Below are positions 48,471-60,949 of a stretch of 64,000 bases of DNA, piece after piece (position 1 is the stretch's first letter; the number at the start of each line of letters is the position of its first letter). The notes under the pieces are model-generated. The model ran no database searches, was not told where the DNA came from, and worked only from the letters and a program-made list of their open reading frames with translations. Where the stretch lies: assembly GCF_024166365.1 (NCBI RefSeq), contig NC_064827.1, positions 15,107,001 through 15,171,000 on the forward strand, read 5' to 3'. Made by a program: the position numbers and the translations under genes. The stretch comes from Elephas maximus indicus. Taxonomy: Eukaryota; Chordata; Mammalia; Proboscidea; Elephantidae.

Positions 48471-51400
48471 ATGACAGCACTAAATTCATACCTACCCATA
48501 ATTACCCTGAATGTAAATGGACTAAATGCACCAATAAAGAGACAGAGAGTGGCAGACTGGATTAAAAAACAAGATCTACCTATATGGTGCCTACAAGAGA
48601 CACACTTTAGACTCAGAGACACAAACGAACTAAAACTCAAACGATGGAAAAAAATATATCATCAAAGAACAATCAAAAAAGAGCAGGAGTGGCAATATTA
48701 ATTTCTGACAAAATAGTCTTTAAAGTTAAATCCATCAGAAAGGATAAGGAAGGACACTATATAACGATTAAAGGGACAATGCACCAAGAAGATATAACCA
48801 TATGAAATATTTATGCACCCAATGACAGGGCTGCAAGATACATGAAACAAACTCTATCAGCATTGAAAAGTGAGATAGACAGCTCCACAATAATAGTAGG
48901 AGACTTCAACACACCACTTTCGGTGAAGGACAGGACATCCAGAAAGAAGCTCAATAAAGACACAGAAGATCTAAATCCCACAATCAACTAACTTGACCTC
49001 ATAGACAGAACACTCCACCTAACAGCAACCAAGTATACTTTCTTTTCTAGTGCACATGGAACATTCTCTAGAATAGACCACATATTAGGTCATAAAGCAA
49101 GCCTTAGCAGAATCCAAAACACTGAAATATTACAAAGCATCTTCTCTGACCATAAGGCCATAAAAGTGGAAATCAATAACAGGAAAATCAGGGAAAAGAA
49201 ACGAAACACTTGGAAACTGAACAATACCCTGCTCAAAAAAGACTGGATTATAGAAGACATTAAGGATGGAATAAAGAAATTCAGAGAATCCAGTGAGAAT
49301 GAAAACACTTCCTATCAGAACCTTTGAGACACAGCAAAAGCGGTGCTCAGAGGCGAATTTATATCAATAAATGCACACATCCAAAAAAAAAGGGCCAAAA
49401 TCAAAGAATTATCCCTACAACTTGAACAAATAGAAAGAAAGCAACAAAAGAAACCCATAGGCACCAGAAGAAAACAAATAACAAAAATTAGAACTGAACT
49501 AAATGAAATAGGAAACAGAAAAACAATTGAAAGAATTAACAAGACCAAAAGCTGATTTTTTGAAAAAATCAACAAAATTGATAAACCACTGACCAACCTG
49601 ACAAAAGAAAAACAGGAGAAGAAGCAAATAACCCGAATAAGAAATGAGATGGGCGGTATTAAAAAAACCAACTGAAATTAAGAGAATCATATCAGATTAC
49701 TCTGAAAAACTATACTCAAACAAATTTGAAAACCTAGAAGAAATAGATGAATTCCTAGAAACACACTACCTACCTAAACTAACACAAACAGAGGTAGGAC
49801 AACTAAATAGACCCATAACAAAATAAGACATTAAAAGGTAATCAAAACACTCCCAACAAAAAAAAGCCCTGGTCCGGACGGCTTCGCTGCAGAGTTCTAC
49901 CAAACTTTCAGAGAAGAGTTAACACCACTACTACTAAAGGTATTTCAGAGCACAGAAAAGGATGGAATACTACCAAACTCATTCTATGAAGCCACCATAT
50001 CCCCAATATCAAAACCAGGTAAAGACACCACAAGAAAAGAAAATTATACACCTATATTTTTTATCCCTCATGAATGTAGACGCAAAAATCCTCAACAAAA
50101 TTCTAGCCAAAAGAATTCAACAACATATTAAAAAAATAATTCACCATGACCAAGTGGGATTCATACTAGGTATGCAGGAATGGTTCAACATTAGAAAAAC
50201 AATAATGTAATCCACCACATAAATAAAAGACAAGAATCACATAATTTTATCAATTGATGCAGAAAAGGCATTTGACAAAGTTCAACACTCATTCATGATA
50301 AAAACTCTCAGCAAAATAGGAATAGAGGGAAAAATTCTCAACATAATAAAGGGCATTTATACAAAGCCAACAGCCAACATCACCCTAAATGGAGAGAGCC
50401 TGAAAACATTCCCACTGAGATCGGGAACCAGACAAGGATGCCCTTTATCACCACTCTTATTCAACATTGTGCTGGAAGTCCTAGCCTGAGCAGTTAGGCT
50501 AGATAAAGAAATAAACGGCATCCAGATTGGCATGGAAGAAGTAAAAGTATCTCTATTTGCAGATGACATGATCTTATACACAGAAAACCCTAAGGAATCC
50601 TCCAGAAAACTAGTGAAACTAATAGAAGAGTTCAGCAGAGTATCGGGATACAAGATAAACATACAAAAATCAGTTGGATTCCTCTACGCCAACAAAAAGA
50701 ACATCGAAGAGGAAATCATCAAATCGATGCCATTTAAGTAGCCCCCAAGAAGATAAAATACTTAGGAATAAATCTTACCAGAGATGTAAAAGACTTACAC
50801 AAAGAAAACTACAAAACATTTCTGCAAGAAACCAAAAGAGACTTACACAAGTGGAAGAACATACCTTGCTTGTGGATAGGAAGCCTTAACATTATAAAAA
50901 ATGTCTTTTCTACCAAAAGCAATTTATACATTTAACGCAATTCCGATCCAAATCCCAACGACATTCTTTAATGAGATGGAGAAACAAGTCATCAACTTCA
51001 TATGGAAGGGAAAGAGACCCTGGATAAATAAGGCATTACTGAAAAAGAAAAACAAAGTAGGAAGCTTTACTTTACCTGATTTTAGAACCTATTATATCGC
51101 CACAGTAGTCAAAACAGCCTGGTACTGGTACAACAACAGATACATGGACTAATGGAACGGAATTGAGAATCCAGACATAAACCTATCCACATATGAGCAG
51201 CTGATATTTGACAAAGGCCTCAAAACAATTAAATAGGGAAAAGACAGTCTTTTTAACAAATGGTGCTGGCATAACTGGATATCCATCTGCAAAAAAAATG
51301 AAACAAGACCCATACCTCACACCATGCACAAAAACTAACTCAAAATGGATCAAAGACCTAAATATAAAATCTAAAATGATAAAGATCATGGAAGAAAAAA

Positions 51401-52206
51401 TAGGGACAACATTAGGAGCCCTAATACATGGCATAAACAGTATACAAAACATTACACAGAATGTAGAAGAAAAACTAGATAACTGGATGCTCCTCAAAAT
51501 CAAACACCTATGCTCTTCCAAAGACTTCACCAAAAGAGTAAAAACACTACCTATAGACTGGGAAAAAGTTTTCGCGGTATACCATTTCTGATCAGCATCT
51601 GATCTCTAAAATCTACACAATACTGTAAAAACTCAGCTGCAAAAAGACAAATAACCCAATTAAAAAATGGGCAAAAAATATGAATAGACACTTCACTAAA
51701 GAAGACATTCAGGCTGCTAACAGATATATGAGGAAATGTTTACGATCATTAGCCATTAGAGAAATGCGGATCAAAACTACAATGAGATTTCATCTCACTC
51801 CAACAAGGCTGCCATTAATCCAACAAACACAAAATAATAAATGTTGGAGAGGCTATGGAGAGATTGGAACACTTATACACTGCTGGTGGGAATGTAAAAT
51901 GGTACGACCACTTTGGAAATTGATTTGGCACCTCCTTAAAAAGCTAGAAATAGAACTACCATACGATCCAGCAATCCCACTCCTTGGAATATATCCTAGA
52001 GAAATAAGAGCCTTTACACCAACAGATATATGCACACCCATGTTTATTGCAGCACTGTTTACAATAGCAAAAACATGGAAGCAACCAAGGTGCCCATCAA
52101 CGGATGAATGGATAAATAAATTATGGTATATTCACACAATGGAATACTATGCATTGATAAAGAACAGTCAGGAATCTGAAACATTTCATAACATGGAAGA
52201 ACCTTG
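48471..52206 (+). pseudogene. Outer L1 ORF2, broken
   Basis: ATG at 48471 is followed by an endonuclease part that shifts near 48680. Many stops and shifts follow (for example near 48803, 48990, 49327 and 50490). The RT motif FADD is intact (50556-50567). The last open stretch is 51680-52207 with [18 protein letters not shown], where the first cysteine pair is changed. Confidence 0.85.
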
Positions 52207-53300
52207 AAGGCGTTATGCTGAGTGAAATCAGTCGGTTGCAAAAGAACGAATATCGTATAAGACCACTGTTATAAGAACTTGAGAAATAGTTTAAACTGAG
52301 AAGAAAACATTCTTTCGTGGTTACGAGAGCGGGGAGGGAGGGAGGGTGGGAGAGGGACATTCACTAATTAGAGAGTAGACAAGAACCACTTTAGGTGAAG
52401 GAAAAGACAGCACACAATACAGGGGAGATCAGCACAGTTGGACTAAACCAAAAGCAAAGAAGTTTCCTGAATAAACTGAACGCTTTGAAGGCCATCGTAC
52501 CAGGGGCAGGGGTCTGGGGACCATGGTTTCAGGGGACATCTAAGTCAATTGGCATAATAAAATCTATTAAGAAAACATTCTGCATCCCACTTTGAAGAGT
52601 GGCGTCTGGGGTCTTAAACGCTAGCAAGCAGCCATCTAAGATGCATCAATTGGTCTCAACCCACCTGGATCAAAGGAAAATGAAGAACACCAAGGACACA
52701 AGGCGATTACGAGTCCAAGAGACAGAAAGGGCCACATGAACTAGAGACTACGTCATCCTGAGACCAGAAGAACTAGATGGTGCCCAGCTACAACTGATGA
52801 CTGCCCTGACAGGGAACACAACAGAGAACCCCTGAGGGAGCAGGAGACCAGTGGGATGCAGACCCCAAATTCTCGTAAGACCAGACTTAATGGTCTGACT
52901 GAGACTAGAAGGACCCCGGTGGTCATGGCCCCCAGACCTTCTGTTGGCCCAGGACAGGAACCATTCCCGAAACCAACTCTTCAGACATGGATTAGACTGG
53001 ACAATGGGCTGGAGAGAGATGCTGGTGAGTAGTGAGCTTCTTGGATCCGGTGGACACTTGAGACTATGTTGGCATCTCCTGCCTGGAGGGGAGATGAGAG
53101 GGTGGAGGGGGTTAGAAGCTGGCGAAATGGACACAAAAAGAGGGAGTGGAGGGAGAGAGTGGGCTGTCTCATTAAAAAAAAAAAATGTGGAGAGTAATTG
53201 GGTGTGTGTAGCAAGGTGTATATGGATTTTTGTGTGAGATACTGACTTGGTTTGTAAGCTTTCACTTAAAGCACAATAAAAATTCTTAAAAAAAAAAAAA

Positions 53301-53314
53301 GATATCACCTGGCA
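53301..53314. repeat. Outer L1 target-site duplication, right
   Basis: GATATCACCTGGCA directly after the poly(A). Confidence 0.9.
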
Positions 53315-53856
53315 TATTGCATTGTATAAATCTGTTGCAGTAGACTTCTTTAAAGTGTTCAAAAGCAAAGATGTCACCTGGAGGACTAAGGTGTACCTGA
53401 CCCAAGCCATAGTATTTTCAATCGCCTCATATACATGCAAAAGCTGCAAAATGAATAAGGAAGGCTGAAGAAAAATTGATACATTTCAATTGTGGCATTG
53501 GCAAAGGTTATTGAATGTACCATGGACTTCCAGAAGAACAAACAAATCTATCTTGGAAGAAGTACAGCCAGAATGCTCCTTAGAAACATGGATGGCAAGA
53601 CTTCATTTCACATACTTTGAACATGTTATCAGAGGGGACTGGTTCTCGGGAAAGAACATCATGATTGGTAAAGTAAAGGGTCAGTGAAAAAGAGGAAGGC
53701 CCTCAGCGAGATGGATTGACGCAGTGGCTGCAGCAGAGGGCTCCAACACAGCAACGATTGTGAGGACGGCCGAGGGCTGGGCAGTGTTTCATTCTGTTGT
53801 ACACAGAGTGGCTGTGAGTCACAACTGACTGAGGGCACCCAACAACAACAACTAGA
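53315..53856 (+). mobile_element. RTE (BovB-like), right part with 3' end
   Basis: Resumes the RTE cut at 38350: 'aaagtgttcaaaagcaaaga', 'ttcaatcgcctcatatac', 'agatggattgacgcagtggc' and a CAACAACAAC tail. Confidence 0.88.
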
Positions 53857-54547
53857 TGGTTTACAACATATTTCCTTTGAACCAGTTAAAAATCAGTCAT
53901 ATCATCAGAGGCAGTAACGAGGATTCTGGTTCCAAGAGCTCTGCCTCCAGGGATGGTGTGGAGGAAGATCAGAGGTGCTGAGGTCTGGGGACCTGCCTTA
54001 TGCATTGTGGCTGCCTCTTTATTAGGTCAGGCATTAAATTCCCTGGGCAATGCCCTTGTTCTTCTTGATTGGGCAGCATCCGGGTTGCCTCTCCATTTCA
54101 GAGAGTGACTCATTCCCTGTGAAGTTCTATAGTCCTGTGATGAAGCTCTCTGAAGTGGTCTTGATGAGGGCATAATATACCTCAAAGGCTTGGTGATGAT
54201 TAGCCATATGTCGGCATTTGGAATATGGGATTACTGTCTTTATCCATTCTCATTCTGTATAGGATTTTGATGTAGGAGTTTAACTCATTATTGAAATGTA
54301 TTTTTTTTACAAATACTGGCTAAAAATTTATGAGTAAGTTGAAAGAACTGTCTAAATACTATGATAACCACGATGATTTACTATTCTAACAAATTTCCAC
54401 ACCATTTCAGTTTTTTCTGCTTATAGAAATGGTTTGTAAATTCTAAAATAATGGGCATGAAGTATGTTGGTAAACTAACCTAGTTCTTCCCTAATATATG
54501 AGAGACACTGAGCTTCTTATTCTCTTCTATCCATTTCTATTCAGAAA
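53857..54547. other. Unassigned single-copy-like sequence
   Basis: No exon, RNA gene or named repeat recognised. Confidence 0.4.
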
Positions 54548-54712
54548 ATCTGGTGGTATAGTGGTTAAGTGCTACAGCTGCTAACCACAAGGCCATCAGG
54601 AAAATTCCACCAGACGCTCCTTGGGAACTCTATGGGGCAGTTCTACTCTGTCCTCTAGGGTCGCTATGAGTCAGAATCAACTCAACGACAATGGGTTTGT
54701 TCGTTTGTTTTT
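54548..54712 (+). mobile_element. AfroSINE
   Basis: Head 'ggtggtatagtggttaagtg', body 'ggggcagttctactctgtcc', tail 'cgctatgagtcagaatc'. Confidence 0.9.
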
Positions 54713-55068
54713 GTGGTTATATGTCTATTCATTTTTCATTAAAACAAAAGAATAATTTGCTCTTAAGTCTCTGAGAATGCTAAAGCTTTGAGAAGTTTGA
54801 GTTGTATGAAAAATGCTTGAATTTTATAGGCCCCAACTAATTTAAATTGATTTACTGTCCAGTCTGTTTGCAATGAACAGTTCCAGAAAACAATAAACCC
54901 TTATCAAATCTATTAGGAAGGTCCAACTTTTTGTGGCTTTATGTACATCTGATCAAAAAATATTTGTGTTTGTACTGGTCCACTGTACCTGATGTTAGGC
55001 ATTGCATAAATTATACGGCTAAAGTGATAAAAACACTATTATTTTAAGTTAATAATGTTAAAGATCAA
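54713..55068. other. Unassigned AT-rich sequence
   Basis: Nothing recognised before the ERVL LTR begins at 55069. Confidence 0.4.
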
Positions 55069-55122
55069 TGTCTTAGGCTGGGTTCTCTAGAGAAGCAAAA
55101 TCAATGACAAGTCTATATACAT

Positions 55123-55312
55123 ACAAAAAAAAAAAAAAAACCTAAACCCTATGCCATCGAGTCAATTTTGATTCATAGAGATCCTCTAGGACATAGTAGA
55201 ACTGCCTCCATAGGGTTTCCAAGGAGCAGCTGGTAGATTTGAACTTCTGACATTTTTTGTTTAGCAGCAATAGTTGGCAGTAGTTCTTAGCCATTTCTCA
55301 CTCAGGGCTCCA
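55123..55312 (-). mobile_element. AfroSINE in the 3' LTR
   Basis: A-rich start, then 'gccatcgagtcaattttgat' and 'gtttccaaggagcagctgg'. Confidence 0.85.
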
Positions 55313-55327
55313 TGTATACATACACAT

Positions 55328-55502
55328 AAGTTGTTGTTGTTAAGTGTCTTTGAGTTGGTTCTGACTGATAATGACCCTATGTACAATAAAACAAAACAGT
55401 GCCCAGTCCTGCACCATATTCATGATGTGAGGATGGCGCATTGTGCTGTACCTAAGATCACTATGAGTCGGATCTGACTCGATGGCACCTAACAACAACA
55501 GT
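55328..55502. repeat. Head-to-head RTE tail palindrome
   Basis: The left half (GTTGTTGTTAAGTGTCTTTG...) is the reverse of an RTE 3' end. The right half (about 55428-55502) is a forward RTE 3' end finishing 'cgatggcacctaacaacaac'. The two tails face outward. Confidence 0.7.
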
Positions 55503-55549
55503 ACACACATGCACACACACATATATACATATATATATAGAGAGAGAGA

Positions 55550-55581
<32 letters not shown>

Positions 55582-55585
55582 AATA
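55503..55585. repeat. Compound microsatellite (CA/TA/GA/GATT)
   Basis: Runs of CA, TATA, GAGA and about eight GATT units. Confidence 0.9.
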
Positions 55586-56410
55586 TCAAGAAATGCTGCA
55601 CCAGGTTGTAGAAGCTGGAAAGGCCCAAGTTCGTGTCTCGTGCATCAGGTGGGAGGCTTCTTCTGACTCATGTAGTTTAGGGGCTGAGGAACCCAAGAAG
55701 TGCGGGTCAAATGGCAGGCTGTAGGCTCAAGGGCTGCAGATGCTGATGAATCCAACATTGGCAAGCCAGATGGCAGGCTGTAGGCTCAAGACCAAAGAAC
55801 CAGAGTTCAGGTGATGATGAGACAAATGCAGGATTCTGAGCAGAGCAAAAGCCAGCTAGCTTTGCCAAAAAGTCCATATATATTGAATGCAGGTCATACC
55901 CCAAGGAAACTCCCTTTCAACTGATTGGCTGCACATAGAAGATCTCATTATGGAGGAAAATTACATTATATCAGATCTCACCATGGAGGTGATTACATCA
56001 TTACTTACCCGCCAAACTACATCATAACTGCCATACCAGAGAGTCATGGCCCAGCCAAGTTGACATACATCTTTATTCATTACAGTCCACCCATTGTCAG
56101 TTGAGCACCTGTACACATCTCCTTTAACCATACGTAATCTCTGAACAAGGAAAATTATAAAGTCATACTTACTCCTAACATGATACAACTAACATGCATA
56201 CAATCGAAAACCCACTAGTCCTGTTTACATCTTGTATTTTACAAGTGAAGAAATGGAAAATATTTGAAACACATATATAAGGAAGAAATACTCATAATGA
56301 TTACAGTCCTCATTTCTGCAGCTGGTCATGTGGTCGTAGATCGTATTTAGAGCTACCTTTTTCCACCCCCACTCCATATTTCCTTAACACTCAGCAAACA
56401 CCTCAGCTAA

Positions 56411-57049
56411 CTATGGTTCTTTGCCTGGTGAAGTGACACAAAACTTCATTCCTGAAGGGTCTGGCCCATTAATATTCATGTCAGAATTGTGTTGCTGTAG
56501 TTTTCCATTGACTTTAATCACAGGGCATGGTAGTAGCAAGAGATGCCCTAAGGGATCTCCTGCATTCCAAACATACTCTTCTTTACCTCCATTATATACT
56601 ATCAATTTGATTTCCTCTTGATAATCAGAATCAATCACAGCAGCCGATATGGTAACTTCCTTCTTTGTCTGTTGATCCAGAGGCATAAGAAGGTCAAAGT
56701 GGCCAGGTGACATTCTTAACTTGTAGTTCAATGGACTTGGTGATGTGTTTCCAGGCAGAAACATTCCTCCCTTTGGAACTAGGACCTCTATACCTACAGA
56801 GCATAGGATCGAGGAGACAGGAAGCAAAAATTTTGCAAGTGGATCATGAGGCGTAATAGTGACCGGCGCCATTCCCATTTCCCCCCTTTGAGTCCTAGAC
56901 CCGCGAATCCTCTCTATGGGAGAAACAGCACCATTATTGGAAGCTGGTTTAGAGCATATACAGCCTCCTGCAGAACATTGCCCCAGCCCTGCAAGGTATT
57001 GCCACCTAGCTGGTGCTGTAATTTTGTCTGTAGAAGACCATTCCATCAA
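56411..57049 (-). pseudogene. ERVL integrase end and dUTPase domain, open frame
   Basis: 212 codons without a stop. Residues about 85-185 are dUTPase-like: LVPKGGMFLPGNTS, a PGHFDLLMPLDQQ block, the AVIDSDYQEEI block around the usual catalytic Asp, NGGKEEY and DPLGHLL. The end GPDPSGMKF matches the ERVL pattern. dUTPase removes dUTP to protect reverse transcription. This is the longest open retroviral frame in the provirus. The first residues are integrase tail, so its ATG need not be a real start. Confidence 0.8.
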
Positions 57050-57520
57050 TCTATGAAGCCAGCTGCATCAGGATAATGGGGAACGTGATAAAACCAGTAA
57101 ATTTCATGAGCATGGGTCCATTGACACACTTCATTTGCTGTGAGGTGAGTCCCTTGATCTGAGGCAATGCTGTGTGGGATACCATGACGGTGAATAAGTC
57201 ATTCTGTAAGTCCATGGATGGTAGTTTTGGCAGAAGCATTGCATGCAAGGAAGGCAAATCTGTATCCAGAGTGTCTATTCCAGTAAGAACAAAACACTGC
57301 CCTCTTCATAATGGAAACAGTCCAATGTAATCAACCTACCACCAGCTTGCTGGCTGGGTATTACCTCATGGAATGGTGCCACATCAGGGACTCAGTATTG
57401 GTCTCTGCTGCTGGTAGATTGGGCACTCAGCAGTTTCTATAGCCATGATGGTCTTGATGAGTGGAAATCCATGTTGCTGATCTGATGCGTAACTCCTATC
57501 CCTACTACCATGGCCACTTT
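57000..57520 (-). pseudogene. ERVL integrase region, broken
   Basis: A minus-strand frame near 57080-57190 shows the HGIPHSIASDQGTHLTANEV block (core domain with a catalytic Asp). Stops and shifts lie on both sides. The zinc-finger part is degraded. Confidence 0.7.
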
Positions 57521-57902
57521 GTTCATGAGCCCATTGTGCAATAACAGGAGTGGCTGGGAGAAGAGGATGATTAGTTTTCACCCAAAGCATCAGCCTATGG
57601 ATTCGATTATTAAAATCCTCCTCTACTGAGATCACCCTTTGATGATCATTTACAGAAGACACAAATACCTTCAATTCTTTGGCCCATTCTGAGAGGTCTA
57701 TCCGCATACTGCTTCCCCATACCCTCCTTGTCTCCAATTTTACAATTCTGTTCCTTACAAATCCTTGACCATCTTGCCAAACCATTGGCAACAGCCAATG
57801 AATCAGTATACAATCGTACATCTGGTCATTTCTCCTTCCAAGCAAAGTGAACAACCAGGTGCACTTCTCGAAATTCTGGCCATCGAAAGGATTTCCCTTC
57901 AT
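57384..57902 (-). pseudogene. ERVL RNase H to integrase region, broken
   Basis: The RNase H stretch is recognised near 57800-57880 (TDS-type motif in one minus frame). A 172-codon minus frame is open but is not the coding frame throughout. Confidence 0.55.
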
Positions 57903-58080
57903 GACTATCCTTTAAGGAAGTCCCATCAAGGGGATGTAGTGCTGCCGTTGTTCACTACTGAGTGGCGCCTACATATTGCACAAATCCATCTCTAAACCAG
58001 GTATGAGTTTTCTCTTCTTCAGTCAACTGACCATAAGGAACGCCCCATGAGGCCATAGCTGCAGACTGGAAGGAGGAAGA

Positions 58081-58728
58081 TGTCTTAGGCTGAGTTCTCT
58101 AGAGAAGCAAAACCAGTAAATTGTATAAATATACCTGTGTTGAATTGTTATTAGGTGCCATTGTGTCGGCTCATTCTCATAGCGACCCTATACGACACAG
58201 TAGAACTGTCCCATACAGTTTCCTAGGAGGGCTGGTGAATTTGAACTGCTGACCTTTTGGTTAGCAGCCATACCTCTTAACCACTATGCCACCAGGAAAA
58301 GACTTACACAGTTACAGGGGTTGGAAAGTCCAAAGCCTGTGGGTCAGACTGGAGGCTTCTCCTGGCTAAGAGTCTGTGGGGACCCATAAATCCCAAGATA
58401 GGCAGGCAAGAAGGCAGGTAAGCTGCTAGCTTAAGTCTCATGAAATGGAGGTCAGTCAAACAGGATGCAGCAGCAGGATTCAGAGCAAGCAAAAACAAGC
58501 AAACCTTGCCAGCAAGTCTCCCTATATTGACTGCAGGCCACACCCCCAAGGAAAATCCCTTTCAACTGATCAGCTACTCAGAGCAGATTCATCATGGAGG
58601 TGATCACATTATATCAGATATCATCATAGAGATGATTACACCATTATACCACTGTCAAACTACATCACATCTGCCAAACCACTGGAATCATGGCCCAGAC
58701 AAAGTGACACACAACCTTAACTATCACA
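58081..58728 (-). repeat. Extra ERVL-type LTR inside pol
   Basis: Plus-strand edges are TGTCTTAGGCTGAGTTCTCT and 'aaccttaactatcaca'. Same family and orientation as the flanking LTRs. It separates RT from RNase H. The five bases outside are GAAGA and TAAGG, a poor target-site duplication (3 of 5). Confidence 0.8.
58140..58300 (-). mobile_element. AfroSINE in the extra LTR
   Basis: 'aggtgccattgtgtcggctc', 'gacacagtagaactgtccc', 'taaccactatgccaccagg'. Confidence 0.85.
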
Positions 58729-59144
58729 TAAGGTAATGTGACAGGAATGGAGACCCTGGGCACTGGGCCACTTCCTGATGCAACTTACTTGTGCCTTCAG
58801 GTCTTACTCAGGCCAGATCTCATATATACCACATCCTTTTAATGATGGAGGGCTGTTGTGCATTTCAGGCTTTATAGCTCTCTGGTTCAGACAACACCCA
58901 GTTCATGATAGACAGCTCAGATGACATGGTGATTGGTGGCCCATGGTTAAGTGTTCAGTCTCTATTAACAAGTCAAAAGCTGTTTCTCAAAAGGACAGCA
59001 TTTATCAGCAGAGGATGGCAGAGTTTTGCTCCAAAATCCTAAGGGTCTGCTCTGCCCCACACCAGTGCACCCCTAGAAATTTCAATGGGGTGGAAGGCAC
59101 CTGAACTTGTATTGGATTAATTTCTCACCCTGTAGGGGCAGTGG

Positions 59145-59300
59145 TGGAACCCCATTTGTGCAGTGGTTAAGAGCTCATCTGCTAACTAAAAAGTCGACAT
59201 TCAGAATCCACCAGCTGCTCTTTGGAAACCCCATGGGCCAATTCTACTCGGCCCTATAGGGTCACTGGGAGTCAGAATTGACTCAACAGCACCTAACAAC
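59145..59300 (+). mobile_element. AfroSINE in ERVL RT (first of tandem pair)
   Basis: 'tgtgcagtggttaagagctc' to 'attgactcaacagcacctaa'. Confidence 0.85.
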
Positions 59301-59304
59301 AGCA

Positions 59305-59457
59305 AGCACAGTAGTTAAGAGTCATGGCTGTTAACCAAAATGTCAGCAGTTTGAATCCACTAGCCGCTCCTTGGAAACCTTATGGGGAAGTTCTAGTCTG
59401 TCCTATAGAGTCACACTGAGTTGAAATCAAGTCAATGACAATGGGTTTTTTTGTTTA
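59305..59457 (+). mobile_element. AfroSINE in ERVL RT (second of tandem pair)
   Basis: 'gcacagtagttaagagtcat' to 'tcaatgacaatgggtttttt'. Same orientation, directly after the first. Confidence 0.8.
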
Positions 59458-60139
59458 GCACGCAAATGTTTTACCAGTAATTCCAGATTCATTGACACTT
59501 CTTCAATACTAAGTCCACTCAGCATAAATATCGCCAATGTAATGGACCAGTGTGACATGCTGTGGAAGGGAAAGGCAATCAATTGCCCTGAGGACTAAAT
59601 TATGATATAGGGCTGGAGAGTTGATATAAATGCAATGTAGGATAGTGAAGGTGTACTGTTGACCTTGTCAACTCAAGGCAAAGTGCTTCTGGTGGTCCTT
59701 CAAAACAGCTATGGAGAAGAAGGCATTAGCCAGATCAATAGCTGCATACTGGGTACCAGGAAATAATATTAATTTGCTAAAGCAATGAAACCACGTGTGG
59801 AACAGGGCCTATAATTGGAGCCACCACCTGGCTAAGTTTTCAATAACTGACTCATTCTCCAAGAGCCATCTGTTTTTTGCACGGGACAAATTGCAAGTGC
59901 ATTCTTCAAGTCATTGATGGTGGCAATAATCTCTGCAATTCTTCCAGGAATGCAGTATTGCTTTTGGTTTACTATTTTTCTAGGTAGGAGCAATTCTAAT
60001 GTCTTCCACTTAGCCTTTCCTACCATAATAGCCCTACTCCACATGTCAGGAATCCAAAGTGTGAGTTGTGCCAGTTGCTGAGTACATTTATTCCAATTAT
60101 GCTTTGTGGAGCTGGGAAAATCACTACAGGATGGGTTCA

Positions 60140-60310
60140 GAAGCCCCTTGGACCCACTGTGAGATGGACATGAGCTAACACTCCATTAATAACCTGGCCT
60201 CCATACAACCCCACTCTGACAGGTGGGCCACAGTGAAGTTTTGGGTCTCCTGAAATTAGTGTCAGTTCATCGCTAGTATCCAGTAATCCCAGGGAAGTCT
60301 GATTATTTCC
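60140..60310 (-). pseudogene. ERVL protease region
   Basis: The minus strand shows a DTSDELTLISG active-site-like block (about 60280) and a GGQVINGVLAHVHLTVGP block. Confidence 0.6.
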
Positions 60311-60949
60311 TTTTCTTCAATAAACAGTCACTCTTGCAAAAGACCATAGATCTCTTTGGGGAAGGCTGGGAGAAAGATTATACTGCACTGCAATAGGATC
60401 CTTCCTCAAGGGGACCCAGCCTCCCCTTCTTTCAAGGGTTTGTGATTCAGTAAACTCTCTCAAGTCTGAGAATTGATTGGGGTATCATGACCCTGTATAC
60501 TGGTAATTCAAGTTAGACTGCTGTTCACTTGATCTAGGATTCTTCCTTTTGTACAGATCAAGTAAATATTTAGTAGATATCCAATCTATTTCACTCCTAA
60601 GGACACCATGGAGTTGTAGCCATAAGTCCATCAGAGCCAGACCATTCTGATTACTGCTTTGAATCTGCTGTCCAGTACAGTAACCACTCCCACCTTGTCT
60701 TTGTCAATTGAGTGCTGCCACTTGGCCAGTACAACCATGAGCTCCAATCAGCTCCATTGTAGTCAGGTGTCTTAATTCAGGTAGGGAAGCTCCCAATCTT
60801 AAATCTGACTTACATATAATAACAATCACCACAGTCATCAAGGATTCTGGGGCTCCCTTCTCAAATTTGTTCCACACCCGTGTGGTAAAAAGTGTATCCT
60901 CTGGGTATTCCATGTATGAGCCTGTGAGTCTAACCTGATAAATTCACTC

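Larger units (their letters stand above)
47049..53300 (+). mobile_element. Outer L1, right part
   Basis: Continues from 39641. The join '...caggctatg' plus 'gtcacctcaacaggc' matches the inner L1 region 40758-40790. Ends with AATAAAAATTC and poly(A) at 53288-53300. The total element without the inner L1 is about 7.5 kb. Confidence 0.9.
55069..56084 (-). repeat. ERVL 3' LTR (with SINE and RTE-tail insertions)
   Basis: Plus-strand edges are TGTCTTAGGCTGGGTTCTCT and 'cagccaagttgacatac...ttaca'. Interrupted by 55123-55500. A (GATT)n run at about 55550-55582 lies in its AT-rich part. Confidence 0.8.
58740..60050 (-). pseudogene. ERVL reverse transcriptase, broken
   Basis: The minus frame 60044-59832 reads QKTDGSWRM, an ERVL RT signature. 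Further on come AIDLANAFFS (about 59735) and a YIGDI form of the catalytic YIDD box (about 59530). Two SINEs interrupt it (59145-59455). Confidence 0.75.

Noticed and set aside
52748..53449. 233-codon minus-strand frame
   Set aside because: It crosses the outer L1 3' UTR, the poly(A) and the RTE in antisense; accidental.
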